A program made the position numbers and the translations under genes. From Microvirga sp. 3-52 (GTDB lineage: Bacteria; Pseudomonadota; Alphaproteobacteria; Rhizobiales; Beijerinckiaceae): a stretch of DNA of 64,000 nucleotides. Shown piece by piece: positions 8,737 to 18,570 of this stretch. Within the stretch, counting starts at the first letter, position 1. Every line of letters begins with the position of its first letter. Below the pieces are notes generated by a model. The model searched no databases. It was not told where the DNA came from and saw only the letters and a list, made by a program, of their open reading frames with translations. Where the stretch lies: assembly GCF_018383585.1 (NCBI RefSeq), contig NZ_JAHAMK010000006.1, forward strand, positions 153,390-217,389. Direction: 5' to 3'.

Positions 8737-8827
8737 CGTCATCACCGGGCTTGTCTCGGTGATCCCGATTAGGAAAAGCGCCGCGCTCCACAGCGTCGGG
8801 ATGGCCGGGTCAAGCCCCGCCATGACG
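8737..8827. repeat. palindromic intergenic repeat, family A
   Basis: 91 bp from CGTCATCACCGGGCTTG to GCCATGACG, closely similar to 8578-8667 and in the same orientation. From here to the metX start I see nothing else certain, apart from a ribosome-site-like GGGGAGG at 9049-9055. Confidence 0.85.
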
Positions 8828-9128
8828 GGGAGCGTGTGGCCAAGGTAGTTGACCGAGGAGCGTGTAACCAGGGCCAGCGTCATGGCTGGAAGGATGCTCA
8901 GCGGACGGGATGGGAAATCCATCGTCCTGGGACATGAAAGCGAGTCCCCTTTTCCGCCCTTCGTGCACCGGCGACGACTCGCTCCGCCTTCCCGAGGTGA
9001 CACTTGGGCTCCTTCCCCCTCCCGTCTCGGACAAGGAGCAGGGGACCTGGGGAGGCGTTATGCTCGTTGACGCGACCGCCACCGCGCAGTACCGATTGTT
9101 CGAAAGAACGAACATTTCCGCTAAAACC

Positions 9129-10298
9129 ATGTCCTTTGCCCCCCTGTCCTCCGAACCGCGAAGCCAGGTCGACGACCCGTCGAGCCTGGTCATGCGCTTT
9201 GGCGCGGACGAGCCCCTGATGATGGATGCGGGCGTTGCGCTCGCTCCCTGGCAGATCGCCTACCAGACCTACGGCACGCTCAATGCGGACAGGTCCAACG
9301 CGGTCCTGATCTGCCATGCGCTCACCGGCGACCAGCACGTGGCGAACGACAATCCCGTCACGGGCAAGCCCGGATGGTGGCTGACCATGGTCGGGCCCGG
9401 CCGGCCGGTGGACACGAACCGGTTCTTCGTGATCTGCGCCAACGTGATCGGCGGCTGCATGGGCACCACCGGTCCCGCCTCGATCAATCCGGCGACGGGC
9501 CAGCCCTACGCGCTGGATTTCCCGGTCGTGACCGTTCGCGACATGGTGCGGGCGCAGGCCGCTCTCATCGACCGGCTCGGCATCGAAAGCCTGTTCTGCG
9601 TCGTCGGCGGCTCCATGGGCGGCATGCAGGTGCTGCAATGGGCCGTGAGCTACCCCGACCGGGTCTTCTCCGCCCTTCCCATCGCCGCCGCCGCCCGGCA
9701 CTCCGCCCAGAACATCGCCTTCCACGAAGTCGGCCGCCAGGCCGTGATGGCCGATCCGGAGTGGCGCGGCGGGCGCTACCTGACCGAGGGCACGCGTCCC
9801 TCCAAGGGCCTCGCGGTGGCACGGATGGGCGCCCACATCACCTATCTCTCCGAGATGGCCCTGCACCGGAAGTTCGGGCGCAATTTCCAGGACCGGGTCG
9901 CGCCGACCTTCTCCTTCGATGCCGATTTCCAGATCGAGAGCTACCTGCGCTACCAGGGCATCTCCTTCGTCGAGCGGTTCGACGCGAATTCCTACCTCTA
10001 TGTCACGCGGGCGATGGATTACTTCGACATCGCGGCGGAGCTTGGCGGCTCGCTCGCCAAGGCCTTCAAGGGATCGGCCACGCGCTTCTGCGTGATCTCG
10101 TTCACCTCCGACTGGCTGTTCCCCACCTCCGATTCGCGGGCCATCGTCCACGCCCTGAATGCGGCCGCGGCCTCGGTCGCCTTCGTCGAGGTGGAGAGCG
10201 ACAAGGGCCACGACGCCTTCCTGCTCGAAGAGCCTGAGATGTTTGCGGCGGCAGCCGGCTTCATCGACGCGGCCGCGCGGGTGCGGGGAATCGCATGA
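9129..10298 (+). CDS. metX: homoserine O-acetyltransferase
   Basis: MetX acetylates homoserine, the first committed step to methionine. The 389-residue alpha/beta hydrolase has the nucleophile serine in [14 protein letters not shown], the aspartate in [10 protein letters not shown] and the histidine in [27 protein letters not shown] is a family signature. The start is uncertain. The ATG at 9129 gives the usual length but lacks a ribosome site. An in-frame ATG at 9060 has a good GGGGAGG four bases upstream and would add 23 residues. metW follows with a 4-bp ATGA overlap. Confidence 0.9.
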   Translation: MSFAPLSSEPRSQVDDPSSLVMRFGADEPLMMDAGVALAPWQIAYQTYGTLNADRSNAVLICHALTGDQHVANDNPVTGKPGWWLTMVGPGRPVDTNRFFVICANVIGGCMGTTGPASINPATGQPYALDFPVVTVRDMVRAQAALIDRLGIESLFCVVGGSMGGMQVLQWAVSYPDRVFSALPIAAAARHSAQNIAFHEVGRQAVMADPEWRGGRYLTEGTRPSKGLAVARMGAHITYLSEMALHRKFGRNFQDRVAPTFSFDADFQIESYLRYQGISFVERFDANSYLYVTRAMDYFDIAAELGGSLAKAFKGSATRFCVISFTSDWLFPTSDSRAIVHALNAAAASVAFVEVESDKGHDAFLLEEPEMFAAAAGFIDAAARVRGIA

Positions 10299-10936
10299 CG
10301 TTCGCCACCCTTCCCGCCACCGACCTCGAGACCGGCCACCGCCTCGATTTCCTTCTCGTGGCCGACATGGTCGAGCCGGGCTCCCGCGTTCTCGATGTCG
10401 GCTGCGGCGACGGCTCCCTGCTGGCGATCCTGCGCGATGGCAAGGGCGTCGACGGGCGCGGCATCGAGATTTCCCGCGAGGGCGTGAATGCCTGCCTGGC
10501 CAAGGGCCTGCCGGTGATCCAGGGCGATGCGGACACGGACCTCGCCGATTACCCGGACGATGCCTTCGACTACGTGATCCTCTCGCAGACGATCCAGGCG
10601 ACGCGACAGCCCAGAGTGGTGCTGGAGCATCTCCTGCGCATCGGCCGCCGGGCCATCGTGTCCTTCCCCAATTTCGGCCATTGGCGCGTGCGCATCGACC
10701 TCGGCCTTCGGGGCCGGATGCCGGTGACCGAGAACATGCCCTATTCCTGGTACGACACGCCCAACATCCATTTCTGCACCATCCGCGATTTCGTGGAACT
10801 GTGCCGCGAGGTCGGTGCGCAGATGGAGAAGGCCGTGGCCCTCAATGCCGGCGGCCATCCCATGCGCGTGACCCTGCCCTGGTGGGTGTGGAACCTGCTC
10901 GGCGACCAGGGGGTGTTTCTGCTGAAGCGGCGGTAA
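10295..10936 (+). CDS. metW: MetW methionine biosynthesis protein
   Basis: MetW is a small methyltransferase-fold protein that partners MetX; in several bacteria MetX needs it for full activity. The 213-residue sequence has the SAM-fold motif [12 protein letters not shown] (about residues 33-44). It also has the MetW hallmarks [23 protein letters not shown] and [15 protein letters not shown]. It overlaps metX by ATGA, so the two are translationally coupled. Length is normal. Confidence 0.92.
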   Translation: MTFATLPATDLETGHRLDFLLVADMVEPGSRVLDVGCGDGSLLAILRDGKGVDGRGIEISREGVNACLAKGLPVIQGDADTDLADYPDDAFDYVILSQTIQATRQPRVVLEHLLRIGRRAIVSFPNFGHWRVRIDLGLRGRMPVTENMPYSWYDTPNIHFCTIRDFVELCREVGAQMEKAVALNAGGHPMRVTLPWWVWNLLGDQGVFLLKRR

Positions 10937-10946
10937 TTCACTTTCT

Positions 10947-11015
10947 GTCATTCCCGGCCGGAGATGGCGAAGCCATCGCAGGGGAAGGGAACCCATCGGC
11001 TCAGAAGGGGATGAC
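10947..11015. repeat. intergenic repeat, family B (short form)
   Basis: It begins GTCATTCCCGGCCGGAG, contains GGGGAAGGGAAC and ends GGGGATGAC, matching both ends of 4755-4854. Confidence 0.55.
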
Positions 11016-11023
11016 ACTCTCCA

Positions 11024-11132
11024 CGTCATGACCGTCCCCGGACTTGATCCGGGGATCAGTCCAGGCCATCCACGTCTTAAGAACCGCGACGCATCAGAGA
11101 CGTGGATCACCGGCACGAGGCCGGTGATGACG
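11024..11132. repeat. palindromic intergenic repeat, family A (long form)
   Basis: 109 bp with arms CCCCGGACTTGATCCGGGG and CACCGGCACGAGGCCGGTG. It matches 2236-2342 and lies between metW and the end of xerD. Confidence 0.85.
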
Positions 11133-11143
11133 TGACCGCGCGA

Positions 11144-12076
11144 TTACCCCTCCGTCTCCGCCAGCGGGTGCAGGTCGCGCACCATGCTCTTCAAACGCTC
11201 GTCGAGAACATGGGTGTAGATCTGCGTGGTCGAGATATCGGAATGGCCCAATAGCTCCTGAACGATGCGCAGATCCGCGCCGTTCTGGAGGAGGTGGCTG
11301 GCAAAGGCGTGGCGGAGCACGTGGGGGCTGATCCTGTCGGCGCGCAGGCCCGCCGCGCCGGCCACCGCCTTCAGGTCGCGGGCAAACGCCTGGCGGGTCA
11401 GATGGCCGCTCTCACTGTCGGCCGGGAACAGCCAGGGGCCGACGGCTTTCTTCTGCTCTTCCAGCAGCGACAGGTAGGCGCGCGCCGCATCCCGCGCCGC
11501 ATCGGTGAGCGGAACGAGCCGCTCCTTCGCGCCCTTGCCGCGCACCACGAGAAAGCGGTCGCGGGTCTTGGCGGCGCTGCGCGGCAGGGCGATCAGCTCC
11601 GAGACGCGCAGGCCCGTGGCGTAGAGGAGCTCCAGCAGGCAGGCCATGCGCGCGGCGCGCAGGCGCTCGGCCGGGGCGGCTTCCGGGTGCTGGATCCCCT
11701 CATACGCCACCTGCAGCAGGCGGTCGACCTCGCCGACGGAGAGAACCTTCGGCAGCACCCTGCCCCGTTTCGGCGCCGAGACCGCCGCCGTCGGGTCGGC
11801 GGAGGCATAGCCTTCCACGTAGAGGAACTTGTGGAACTGGCGCACCGCCGAGAGCCTGCGGGCGGCCGAGGAAGCCTTCAGGCCCCTCTCCTCCAGGCTC
11901 GCCATGAAGCCCCGGACGGTGGCGGAGGTCGCATTGTCGGGCTGACCGCCGGCCTCTTTCAGGTAGGCGAGGTAATCATCGAGGTCGCGTCGGTAGGCAT
12001 CGAGCGTATTCTTGGAGGCGCCGCGCTCGGCGGCCAGCATGTCGAGAAAGAGGCTTGCGTGGCGCGCGCCGCTCAT
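11144..12076 (-). CDS. xerD: tyrosine recombinase XerD
   Basis: XerD acts with XerC at dif to resolve chromosome dimers. The 310-residue protein has an N-terminal SAM-like binding domain (to about residue 90) and a catalytic domain. The active-site residues are visible: Arg in YATGLRVSELI, His-x-x-Arg in SPHVLRHAFASHLL, His in ELLGHSDISTTQ and Tyr in IYTHV. No mobile element or att site flanks it, and its length and context fit the housekeeping enzyme rather than an integrase. Its start overlaps the preceding small membrane gene by ATGA. Confidence 0.88.
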   Translation of the reverse strand: MSGARHASLFLDMLAAERGASKNTLDAYRRDLDDYLAYLKEAGGQPDNATSATVRGFMASLEERGLKASSAARRLSAVRQFHKFLYVEGYASADPTAAVSAPKRGRVLPKVLSVGEVDRLLQVAYEGIQHPEAAPAERLRAARMACLLELLYATGLRVSELIALPRSAAKTRDRFLVVRGKGAKERLVPLTDAARDAARAYLSLLEEQKKAVGPWLFPADSESGHLTRQAFARDLKAVAGAAGLRADRISPHVLRHAFASHLLQNGADLRIVQELLGHSDISTTQIYTHVLDERLKSMVRDLHPLAETEG

Positions 12077-12222
12077 GAGGACGAGGGCGTCCGGCTGGTG
12101 GGAACTGGGACCGTGATCTCGCGCGGATCGGGCTTGACGAAGGTCGCCAGGGCGAACATGGCGGCAAAGCCAAGGCCTGCGAGAACGGCGACGACGAGGA
12201 GAAACCGGAACAGGGTGGGCAC
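12073..12222 (-). CDS. small single-span membrane protein, 49 residues
   Basis: It starts with GTG at 12222 behind a GAGG ribosome site, has one membrane helix (FLLVVAVLAGLGFAAMFALA) and ends in a proline/threonine-rich tail (PREITVPVPTSRT). The stop overlaps the xerD start by ATGA. Small proteins of this kind stand before xerD in many Hyphomicrobiales. Its function is unknown. Confidence 0.65.
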   Translation of the reverse strand: MPTLFRFLLVVAVLAGLGFAAMFALATFVKPDPREITVPVPTSRTPSSS

Positions 12223-12453
12223 GGGAGCCTCTTGGAACGTTGAATCGCTAGAACCATGCCACGGCCTCGAAGGCAAGCCCCTCACATCGGTTAAGTTTGG
12301 CCGGGACAGGGGAATAACGCCCTTGTGACAGGCCGCCGCGCCCGTGCCGACGCATGGTGCGGACCGAGGGCACACGCCATGAAAAGTCGCCCCGGTTTTC
12401 GCCGACGCGGCCCTCCGGTTCCGCCCCGAACGCCGCGTCGGCCTGGACAATTG

Positions 12454-12501
12454 AGCATCGGATACATCCCAAAAGTGCATTCCACTTTTGGGCCCGATGC
12501 T
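12454..12501. repeat. palindromic intergenic repeat, family C (single hairpin)
   Basis: AGCATCGG...CCCAAAAGTGCATTCCACTTTTGGGCCCGATGCT, a near-perfect palindrome 15 bp upstream of aroK. Because of its position it could also affect aroK expression. Confidence 0.85.
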
Positions 12502-12516
12502 CTACGACATGGAACC

Positions 12517-13149
12517 ATGAACAATATCAGCCGCTTCAATTCGCTCGATGAAGTCGGCGGGCAAGACCAGGCAAGCCAGCGCGGCCATCCCGTCAGCCGC
12601 CAGCTCGGCACGCGATCGCTCGTGCTCGTCGGGCTCATGGGCGCCGGAAAGAGCACCGTGGGCCGCAGGCTCGCGCAGACGCTCAAGCTGCCGTTCCGGG
12701 ATGCCGATCACGAGATCGAGGCCGCGGCCGGCATGACGATCCCCGAGATCTTCGCCATCCACGGCGAGGACCATTTCCGCGACGGCGAGCGCCGCGTGAT
12801 CGCCCGCCTCCTGCAGGAGGGACCGATCGTGCTCGCCACCGGCGGCGGCGCCTTCATGAACGAGGAGACCCGCCGGCGCATCGCCGAGCACGGCATCTCG
12901 CTCTGGCTCAAGGCCGATCTCGACATTCTCATGCGCCGTGTCCGCAAGCGGTCGACCCGCCCTCTTCTGCAGAATCCCGATCCGGAAGGAACCATGCGCC
13001 GCCTGATGGAGCTGCGCCATCCGGTCTATGCCACGGCGGACATCACCATCGATTCCCACGAGGCGCCGCATGACCGGGTGGTTGCCGACGCCATCAAGGC
13101 TCTCACGGAGTGGTTCGCCCGCGAAAAGCAAGGGAGCGCCGAGCCATGA
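12517..13149 (+). CDS. aroK: shikimate kinase
   Basis: AroK phosphorylates shikimate in the shikimate pathway. The 210-residue protein has the Walker A LVGLMGAGKSTVGRR (about residues 36-50). It also has the substrate-binding DADHEIE, FRDGERRVIAR, the glycine-rich ATGGGAFM, and RHPVYATADI. I chose the ATG at 12517, just after the family C repeat; the frame continues upstream without motifs. The N-terminal 30 residues are an extension compared with E. coli AroK. It overlaps aroB by ATGA, starting a coupled aroK-aroB-corC run. Confidence 0.92.
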   Translation: MNNISRFNSLDEVGGQDQASQRGHPVSRQLGTRSLVLVGLMGAGKSTVGRRLAQTLKLPFRDADHEIEAAAGMTIPEIFAIHGEDHFRDGERRVIARLLQEGPIVLATGGGAFMNEETRRRIAEHGISLWLKADLDILMRRVRKRSTRPLLQNPDPEGTMRRLMELRHPVYATADITIDSHEAPHDRVVADAIKALTEWFAREKQGSAEP

Positions 13150-14294
13150 CGCGCTTGGCTGCCCCGATGGAGAGCCGGTCCTTCATCACGGTTCCGGTTC
13201 CGCTCGGCGACCGGGCCTATGACATCCTGGTCGGGCGCGGCCTGATCGAGACGGCCGGATTGCGGATCGCGGCGCTTGGCGCCCGCGCGGCCGCCATCGT
13301 CACGGACGCCCATGTGGGCCCTCTATACGCCGAGGCTCTTGCGAATTCCCTGGAAGCGCAGGGGTTGCGCACCTCTCTGGTCACGCTTCCTCCGGGCGAG
13401 GCCACCAAATCCTATGCGAGCCTGGAACAGGTCTGCGATGCGGTGCTGGCCGCCCGGATCGAGCGCGGGGATCTCGTCGTGGCGCTCGGCGGCGGCGTGA
13501 TCGGGGATCTCGCGGGCTTTGCGGCCGCCGTGGTGCGCCGGGGCGTGCGCTTCGTCCAGGTGCCGACGACCCTGCTCTCCCAGGTCGATTCCTCGGTCGG
13601 CGGCAAGACCGGCATCAATTCGCGCCATGGCAAGAATCTCGTCGGCGCCTTCCATCAGCCGAGCCTGGTCCTCGCCGACACGGCCCTTCTCGACACGCTG
13701 CCCATCCGCGAGATGCGCGCAGGATACGCGGAGGTGGCGAAGTACGGCCTCATCGACGATGCGCGTTTCTTTGCCTGGTGCGAGGCGAACTGGCAGGGCG
13801 TCTTCGTCGGGGGCCCCGAGCGCGACGAGGCCGTGGCGCAGAGCTGCCGGGCCAAGGCCGACGTGGTGGTGCGCGACGAGCACGAGAACGGCGACCGCGC
13901 GCTCCTCAATCTCGGCCACACCTTCGGCCATGCGCTCGAGCGGATCACCCGTTACGATTCCACGCGCCTCGTCCACGGGGAAGGTGTCGCCATCGGCCTG
14001 GCCCTCGCCTTCCGCTTCTCCGCCTCGCTCGGATTGTGCCCGGCGGCGGATGCGCAGCGCGTCGAAGCCCATCTGTCGGCCGCTGGACTTCCCACGCGCC
14101 TCTCCCATGTTCCCGGTGGCTGCGGCACGGTCGATGAGCTTCTCGACGCCATGGCCCAGGACAAGAAGGTGAAAGGCGGCGCCCTGACCTTCATCCTGGC
14201 CCGGGGCATCGGGCAGAGCTTCATCGCTCCCGGCATCGAGGCCGACAAGGTCCGCATCTTCCTGGACAGCGAACTCAACCCGTCACGGTCATGA
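13146..14294 (+). CDS. aroB: 3-dehydroquinate synthase
   Basis: AroB converts DAHP to 3-dehydroquinate using NAD and a metal ion. In the 382-residue protein I see ALGGGVIGDLAGFAAA, VPTTLLSQVDSSVGGKTGIN, and the metal-ligand regions RAGYAEVAKYGLI and NLGHTFGHALE, all canonical. It overlaps aroK upstream and the CorC-type gene downstream by 4 bp each. A second possible start is the ATG at 13203. Confidence 0.93.
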   Translation: MTRLAAPMESRSFITVPVPLGDRAYDILVGRGLIETAGLRIAALGARAAAIVTDAHVGPLYAEALANSLEAQGLRTSLVTLPPGEATKSYASLEQVCDAVLAARIERGDLVVALGGGVIGDLAGFAAAVVRRGVRFVQVPTTLLSQVDSSVGGKTGINSRHGKNLVGAFHQPSLVLADTALLDTLPIREMRAGYAEVAKYGLIDDARFFAWCEANWQGVFVGGPERDEAVAQSCRAKADVVVRDEHENGDRALLNLGHTFGHALERITRYDSTRLVHGEGVAIGLALAFRFSASLGLCPAADAQRVEAHLSAAGLPTRLSHVPGGCGTVDELLDAMAQDKKVKGGALTFILARGIGQSFIAPGIEADKVRIFLDSELNPSRS

Positions 14295-15589
14295 TCGAAG
14301 AATCCTCCGGCGATCTCTGGTTTGCGGCCCTGGTCGTCATCTTCTGCCTTCTGCTCTCGGCCTTCTTCTCGGCCGGCGAGACGGCCTTCACCGGCGCATC
14401 GCGTTCCCGCATGCTTGTTCTGGAGAGGAGCGGCGACAGGCGCGCCAAGCTGGTGAACCGCCTGCTCGAGATCCGCGAACGCTTCATCGGCACGGTGCTG
14501 ATCGGCAACAACATCGTCAATATCGGCGTCTCGGCCTTCGCCACCAGCGTGCTCGTCGCGATCTTCGGCGACGGGGGCGCCATCTACGCCACCGTCATCA
14601 TGTCAATCCTGGTGATCGTCTTCGCCGAGGTTCTGCCGAAGACCCTTGCGATCTCGTCTCCCGAGACCGTGTCGCTCGCCCTCTCCCGGCCCATGTCCTG
14701 GGCCGTGGCGCTGCTGGGACCGCTTGCCATCGCCATCGAGCGGATCGTGCGGCTCATGCTGCTGCCCTTCGGCATTCGCATTGGAGAGAACACGCCCATC
14801 CTCTCGGCCAGCGAGGAGATCCGCGGCCAGGTGGCCTTGCTGCACAAGGAGGGCGGCGTCGCGAAGGTGGAGCGCGACATGCTCGGCGGCCTCCTCGATC
14901 TCGAGGACCTGACCGTTTCGGAAGTCATGGTTCACCGCACCAAGATGCGCACCATCAACGCGGATCTCTCATCCGAAGAGATCGTGCGCGAGGTGCTCTC
15001 CTCCCCCTATACCCGCATGCCGCTGTGGCGCGACAGCCAGGAGAACATCGTCGGCGTTCTTCACGCCAAGGACCTGCTGCGGGCACTCGATGCGGTCGGC
15101 GGCGATGCGAGCAGGCTCAAGGTCGAGGCGATCGCGCTTGAGACCTGGTTCGTGCCGGACACCACATCCCTGCGCGATCAGCTGAAAGCCTTCCTCGCCA
15201 AGAAGACGCACTTCGCGCTCGTGGTGGACGAATACGGCGAGGTGATGGGTCTGGTGACGCTTGAGGACATCCTCGAGGAGATCGTCGGCGACATCAAGGA
15301 CGAGCACGATCTCTCGGTCCAGGGCGTGCGGCCACAACCGAACGGTTCGGTCAATGTCGACGGCTCCGTGCCGATCCGCGACCTCAACCGCGCCATGGAC
15401 TGGCGCCTGCCGGACGAGGAGGCGACAACCATCGCGGGTCTCGTCATCCACGAGGCGCAGACCATCCCCGATACGGGTCAGATCTTCACCTTCCACGGCT
15501 TCCGCTTCCAGGTGCTGCGCAAATCGCGCAACCGGATCATGGCGGTGAGGATTACGCCGCTCACGTCGGTCCGGGCCAGAGCCGAGTGA
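14291..15589 (+). CDS. CNNM/CorC-HlyC family membrane protein
   Basis: The 432-residue protein has three or four membrane segments in a DUF21/CNNM domain (about residues 1-180, beginning with LLSAFFSAGETAFTG). A pair of CBS domains follows (about 205-330), then the CorC_HlyC transporter-associated domain (about 345-425, with VDGSVPIRDLNRAM). Relatives are linked to magnesium/cobalt efflux or ion homeostasis; haemolysin names are historical. It overlaps aroB by ATGA and is the last gene of the run. The link to aromatic synthesis is positional only. Confidence 0.85.
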   Translation: MIEESSGDLWFAALVVIFCLLLSAFFSAGETAFTGASRSRMLVLERSGDRRAKLVNRLLEIRERFIGTVLIGNNIVNIGVSAFATSVLVAIFGDGGAIYATVIMSILVIVFAEVLPKTLAISSPETVSLALSRPMSWAVALLGPLAIAIERIVRLMLLPFGIRIGENTPILSASEEIRGQVALLHKEGGVAKVERDMLGGLLDLEDLTVSEVMVHRTKMRTINADLSSEEIVREVLSSPYTRMPLWRDSQENIVGVLHAKDLLRALDAVGGDASRLKVEAIALETWFVPDTTSLRDQLKAFLAKKTHFALVVDEYGEVMGLVTLEDILEEIVGDIKDEHDLSVQGVRPQPNGSVNVDGSVPIRDLNRAMDWRLPDEEATTIAGLVIHEAQTIPDTGQIFTFHGFRFQVLRKSRNRIMAVRITPLTSVRARAE

Positions 15590-15628
15590 TTCTCACTGCT
15601 TTAAAGTGCGACCGACATTCATTTCTGA

Positions 15629-15719
15629 CGTCATCACCGGCCTTGTGCCGGTGATCCCGATTGAGAAAAGCGCATCGCTTCAGACAATCGAGATGGCCGG
15701 GACAAGCCCGGCCATGACG
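15629..15719. repeat. palindromic intergenic repeat, family A
   Basis: 91 bp from CGTCATCACCGGCC to GGCCATGACG, nearly the same as 8737-8827. It lies between two convergent genes. Confidence 0.85.
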
Positions 15720-15803
15720 TGATGAATTGTGTCCACGGACGACTGGCAAGTGCCTGTGCCTATTACCGGCCGGACTCTCAGGATGAGGACAGAGTTTGAT
15801 CGG

Positions 15804-16673
15804 TCAGGACTTCAAAAACCCCACCATCGCCGCGTTGACGGCTTCCGGCTCCTCATGCTGGACCCAGTGGGTGGCGCTCTCGATCCAGCGAATGTCCCCG
15901 GTCGCACAAAGGGCTAGACTCGCCTCCGCCAGTCCCTTCTCGAGGAAACGATCGCGACTTCCCCAGATCACGAGGGCTGGAGACCGCACCGTGGGGTCCT
16001 CCATGTCCGGCCTGAACGGCAGCGCCCGATACCAGTTCAGCATGGCGGTGAGCGCGCCGGGCTGCGACCAGGCCTGTTCGTATCGGGCGATATCCTCGTC
16101 CGAAAACGTGCCGGAGCGACTTGATCGCACGAGAGCGTCCTTGAGGCTGCGATAACCCTTGGCCGAGAGCATGGCCTCGGGCAGGCGTGGGACCTGGAAA
16201 AAGCCCACATAGAGGCTTCTCAGCATCTGGCTCGGGTGCGAGCGCATATACGGCCCGGCCACGCTCGGATGGGGCGCATTGAGAACGACAAGCTTCGCGA
16301 CGCGATCCGGATAGCGGGAGGCCGTCCACCAGGCGACGAGCCCGCCCCAATCGTGGCCGACCACGGCAAACGTCCTGCGCCCGAGCGCATCCGCCAGTCC
16401 GACCACATCCTTCGCCAGCGTGTCGAGGTCGTAGGCGCGCCGGCCCTCGGGCTTGTCGCTGAGATGGTAGCCGCGCTGATCCGGCACGAGCACGCGAAAG
16501 CCGGCCTCCGCCAGCGGTCCGATCTGATAACGCCAGCCCCACCAGAATTCGGGAAAGCCGTGGAGCAGGATCACGAGCGGCCCGTCTTCCGGCCCGGCCT
16601 CGATGGCATGCAGCGTCACGCCGTTGACCCGATGGCGGACGCCTGGTGTTCGAGGATCGAAGGTCTGGATCAT
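15804..16673 (-). CDS. alpha/beta hydrolase, epoxide hydrolase-like
   Basis: The 289-residue protein has the oxyanion motif [13 protein letters not shown], the aspartate nucleophile in [13 protein letters not shown], the acid in WGSRDRFL and the base in [12 protein letters not shown]. An aspartate nucleophile with HGFPE and a cap region fits soluble epoxide hydrolases (or haloalkane/fluoroacetate dehalogenases). The substrate is not readable from sequence. Its start overlaps the NdvA gene end by ATGA, so it is co-translated with the exporter. It is cytosolic, with no signal peptide. Confidence 0.82.
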   Translation of the reverse strand: MIQTFDPRTPGVRHRVNGVTLHAIEAGPEDGPLVILLHGFPEFWWGWRYQIGPLAEAGFRVLVPDQRGYHLSDKPEGRRAYDLDTLAKDVVGLADALGRRTFAVVGHDWGGLVAWWTASRYPDRVAKLVVLNAPHPSVAGPYMRSHPSQMLRSLYVGFFQVPRLPEAMLSAKGYRSLKDALVRSSRSGTFSDEDIARYEQAWSQPGALTAMLNWYRALPFRPDMEDPTVRSPALVIWGSRDRFLEKGLAEASLALCATGDIRWIESATHWVQHEEPEAVNAAMVGFLKS

Positions 16674-18463
16674 GCGTGCGCCGACACCTTCACGCGCTTC
16701 GGAGGCTCCTCGGCAGCCATGAACTGGGCCTTCGCAAGCTCCGCGAAGCGGCCTCCCTTCGCCACGAGCTCCTCGAAGGTCCCGGTCTCGATCACGCGTC
16801 CCTGATCGAAGACGAGAATGCGGTTGGCGTTGCGGATGGTGGCGAGACGATGGGCGATGACGAAGGTCGTGCGCCCCTTCATCACTTCGTCCAAGGCCCT
16901 CTGCAGCTTCTGCTCCGTGGCGGCATCGAGCGCGCTTGTCGCCTCGTCGAGGATCAGGATCGGCGGGTTCTTCAACAACGCGCGGGCGATCGACAGGCGC
17001 TGGCGCTCGCCGCCGGACAGGGAGCGCCCGCGTTCGCCGATGACGGTGTCGAGCCCTTCCGCCTGGCGCGTGATGAACTCGATGGCCTGCGCCCGCTCCA
17101 AGGCCTCGATCATCTCCGCGTCGGTCGCGTCGGGCCGCCCGACCTGCAGGTTCTCGCGGATGGTGCGGGCAAACAGCATCGGCTCCTGGAACACCACGCC
17201 GATGTTGCGCCGCAGGGACGAGAGCGTGACATCCCGGATGTCGAGACCATCGATGCGGATGCTGCCCGATTGCGGATCGAAGGCCCGGTGCAGAAGCCCC
17301 AGGGTGGTGGACTTTCCGGAGCCGGTAGCACCCACCAGCGCCACGTTCTCCCCCGCCTGAACGGCAAAGGAGACATCCCGCACGGCCGAGCGCTTCCCGT
17401 CATACGAGAAGCTCACATTGTCGAAGACGACCTCGCCCTGGTAGCGTTCCACATTCCTGGCATTGGCGCGGTCGCGAACGACGGGCGCGGTGTCCAGGAT
17501 CTCGAAGAATTCCTGCAGCTTCGGCGCCTGCATGAAGAGCTGGTTGATGAAGCTCACCGCCTGCTCCAGCCGTCCGATCAGCATGGTGGCCATGCTCATG
17601 AACATGACGATCTCGCCGATGGTGGCCAACCCGTTCAGATGCAGCCAGGTGCCGAGGAGGAAGACCGCCGTGACCGTGATCGTGGCCGAGGCCCGGGAGG
17701 CGACGGAGGCCAGCGCCCACCAGGACAAAACCGGATTCTGCGCCTGAAGCAGCTGCTGGATGATGGTCCGCAGCGACCGGCTCTCGGCCTCGACCCGGGT
17801 GAAAGACTGGATCACCGGCACGTTGCCGAGCGCGTCGGAGGCGTGCTCGGCAAGGCTCGAATGGTAGCGCTCGACTGTCCCCTGCAGGGTTTCGGTCTTG
17901 CGCAGCACGATGGCGGTGAGAAACGCAAACACCGCCACGAGCCCGACGAGGAGCAGGCCCAGGCGCCAGTTCAGGAAAACGGTCAGGGGCAGGAGGACGA
18001 CGAGCGCGATGATCGCCGAGAGATGCTCACGGAAGAAGCCGAGCCAGAGCCAGGACATGGCGCCCGAGCCCTCCAGCATCACCTTCAGCACGCGGCCCGA
18101 ATGGGTCGAGGTGTGGAACGCGAGCGGCAGCTCGAGCACATGCTCGAAGTAGTTCGCCACCACGGCCAGCCGGCGGCGATGCGCGAGTCGGTCCGCATGC
18201 AGCGCCACGAGCGCGCCGGCACCGATGGAGAACAATCCGAAAGCCACCCAGGCGAGAATGAGCGGCGTGAGAACGCCGAACGTCACGGGAGTAGATCCCG
18301 GCATCTGGGCGCGGGTGAGCACGTCGATGATACGCCCGAACAGGATGGGCTCCGCGAAGGCCGAGATCGCGAGGGCGATGTTGGCCAGGGCCAGCAATGC
18401 CCCGACCCTCATATCGGACCCGAGCTGGCCCAGAACACGGATATATAGCCTGATCAGCCGCAT
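16670..18463 (-). CDS. ndvA: NdvA-type beta-glucan ABC exporter
   Basis: This is a 597-residue fused permease-ATPase. Six membrane helices fill about residues 15-310, and the N-terminus reads [14 protein letters not shown]...[23 protein letters not shown], closely resembling NdvA. The ATPase has Walker [13 protein letters not shown], signature [16 protein letters not shown], Walker [13 protein letters not shown] and H-loop IAHRLATI. NdvA exports cyclic beta-1,2-glucan to the periplasm in rhizobia. The cyclic glucan synthase is not in this window, so the substrate is inferred. It forms a unit with the downstream hydrolase. Confidence 0.82.
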   Translation of the reverse strand: MRLIRLYIRVLGQLGSDMRVGALLALANIALAISAFAEPILFGRIIDVLTRAQMPGSTPVTFGVLTPLILAWVAFGLFSIGAGALVALHADRLAHRRRLAVVANYFEHVLELPLAFHTSTHSGRVLKVMLEGSGAMSWLWLGFFREHLSAIIALVVLLPLTVFLNWRLGLLLVGLVAVFAFLTAIVLRKTETLQGTVERYHSSLAEHASDALGNVPVIQSFTRVEAESRSLRTIIQQLLQAQNPVLSWWALASVASRASATITVTAVFLLGTWLHLNGLATIGEIVMFMSMATMLIGRLEQAVSFINQLFMQAPKLQEFFEILDTAPVVRDRANARNVERYQGEVVFDNVSFSYDGKRSAVRDVSFAVQAGENVALVGATGSGKSTTLGLLHRAFDPQSGSIRIDGLDIRDVTLSSLRRNIGVVFQEPMLFARTIRENLQVGRPDATDAEMIEALERAQAIEFITRQAEGLDTVIGERGRSLSGGERQRLSIARALLKNPPILILDEATSALDAATEQKLQRALDEVMKGRTTFVIAHRLATIRNANRILVFDQGRVIETGTFEELVAKGGRFAELAKAQFMAAEEPPKRVKVSAHA

Positions 18464-18570
18464 GGGGATCTACCTGCGAGGACGTTGGACTTCCCAGCGG
18501 GAACTCCGCCTTCGATCAAGAGTTGCGCACTTCACTCCGCTTGAGAAGCCAGGGCGTTGCGGAACGTGTC

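Noticed and set aside
9060..9128. Possible SAM-II riboswitch before metX (GCTAAAA directly before the ATG)
   Set aside because: The GCTAAA element is there, but I cannot find the P1 stem or an upstream segment that pairs with the CATTT before it, so the pseudoknot is not supported.
11144..12076. The tyrosine recombinase as an integrase of a mobile element
   Set aside because: It has XerD length and motifs, lies in a housekeeping context, and no att repeats, tRNA edge or phage genes flank it.
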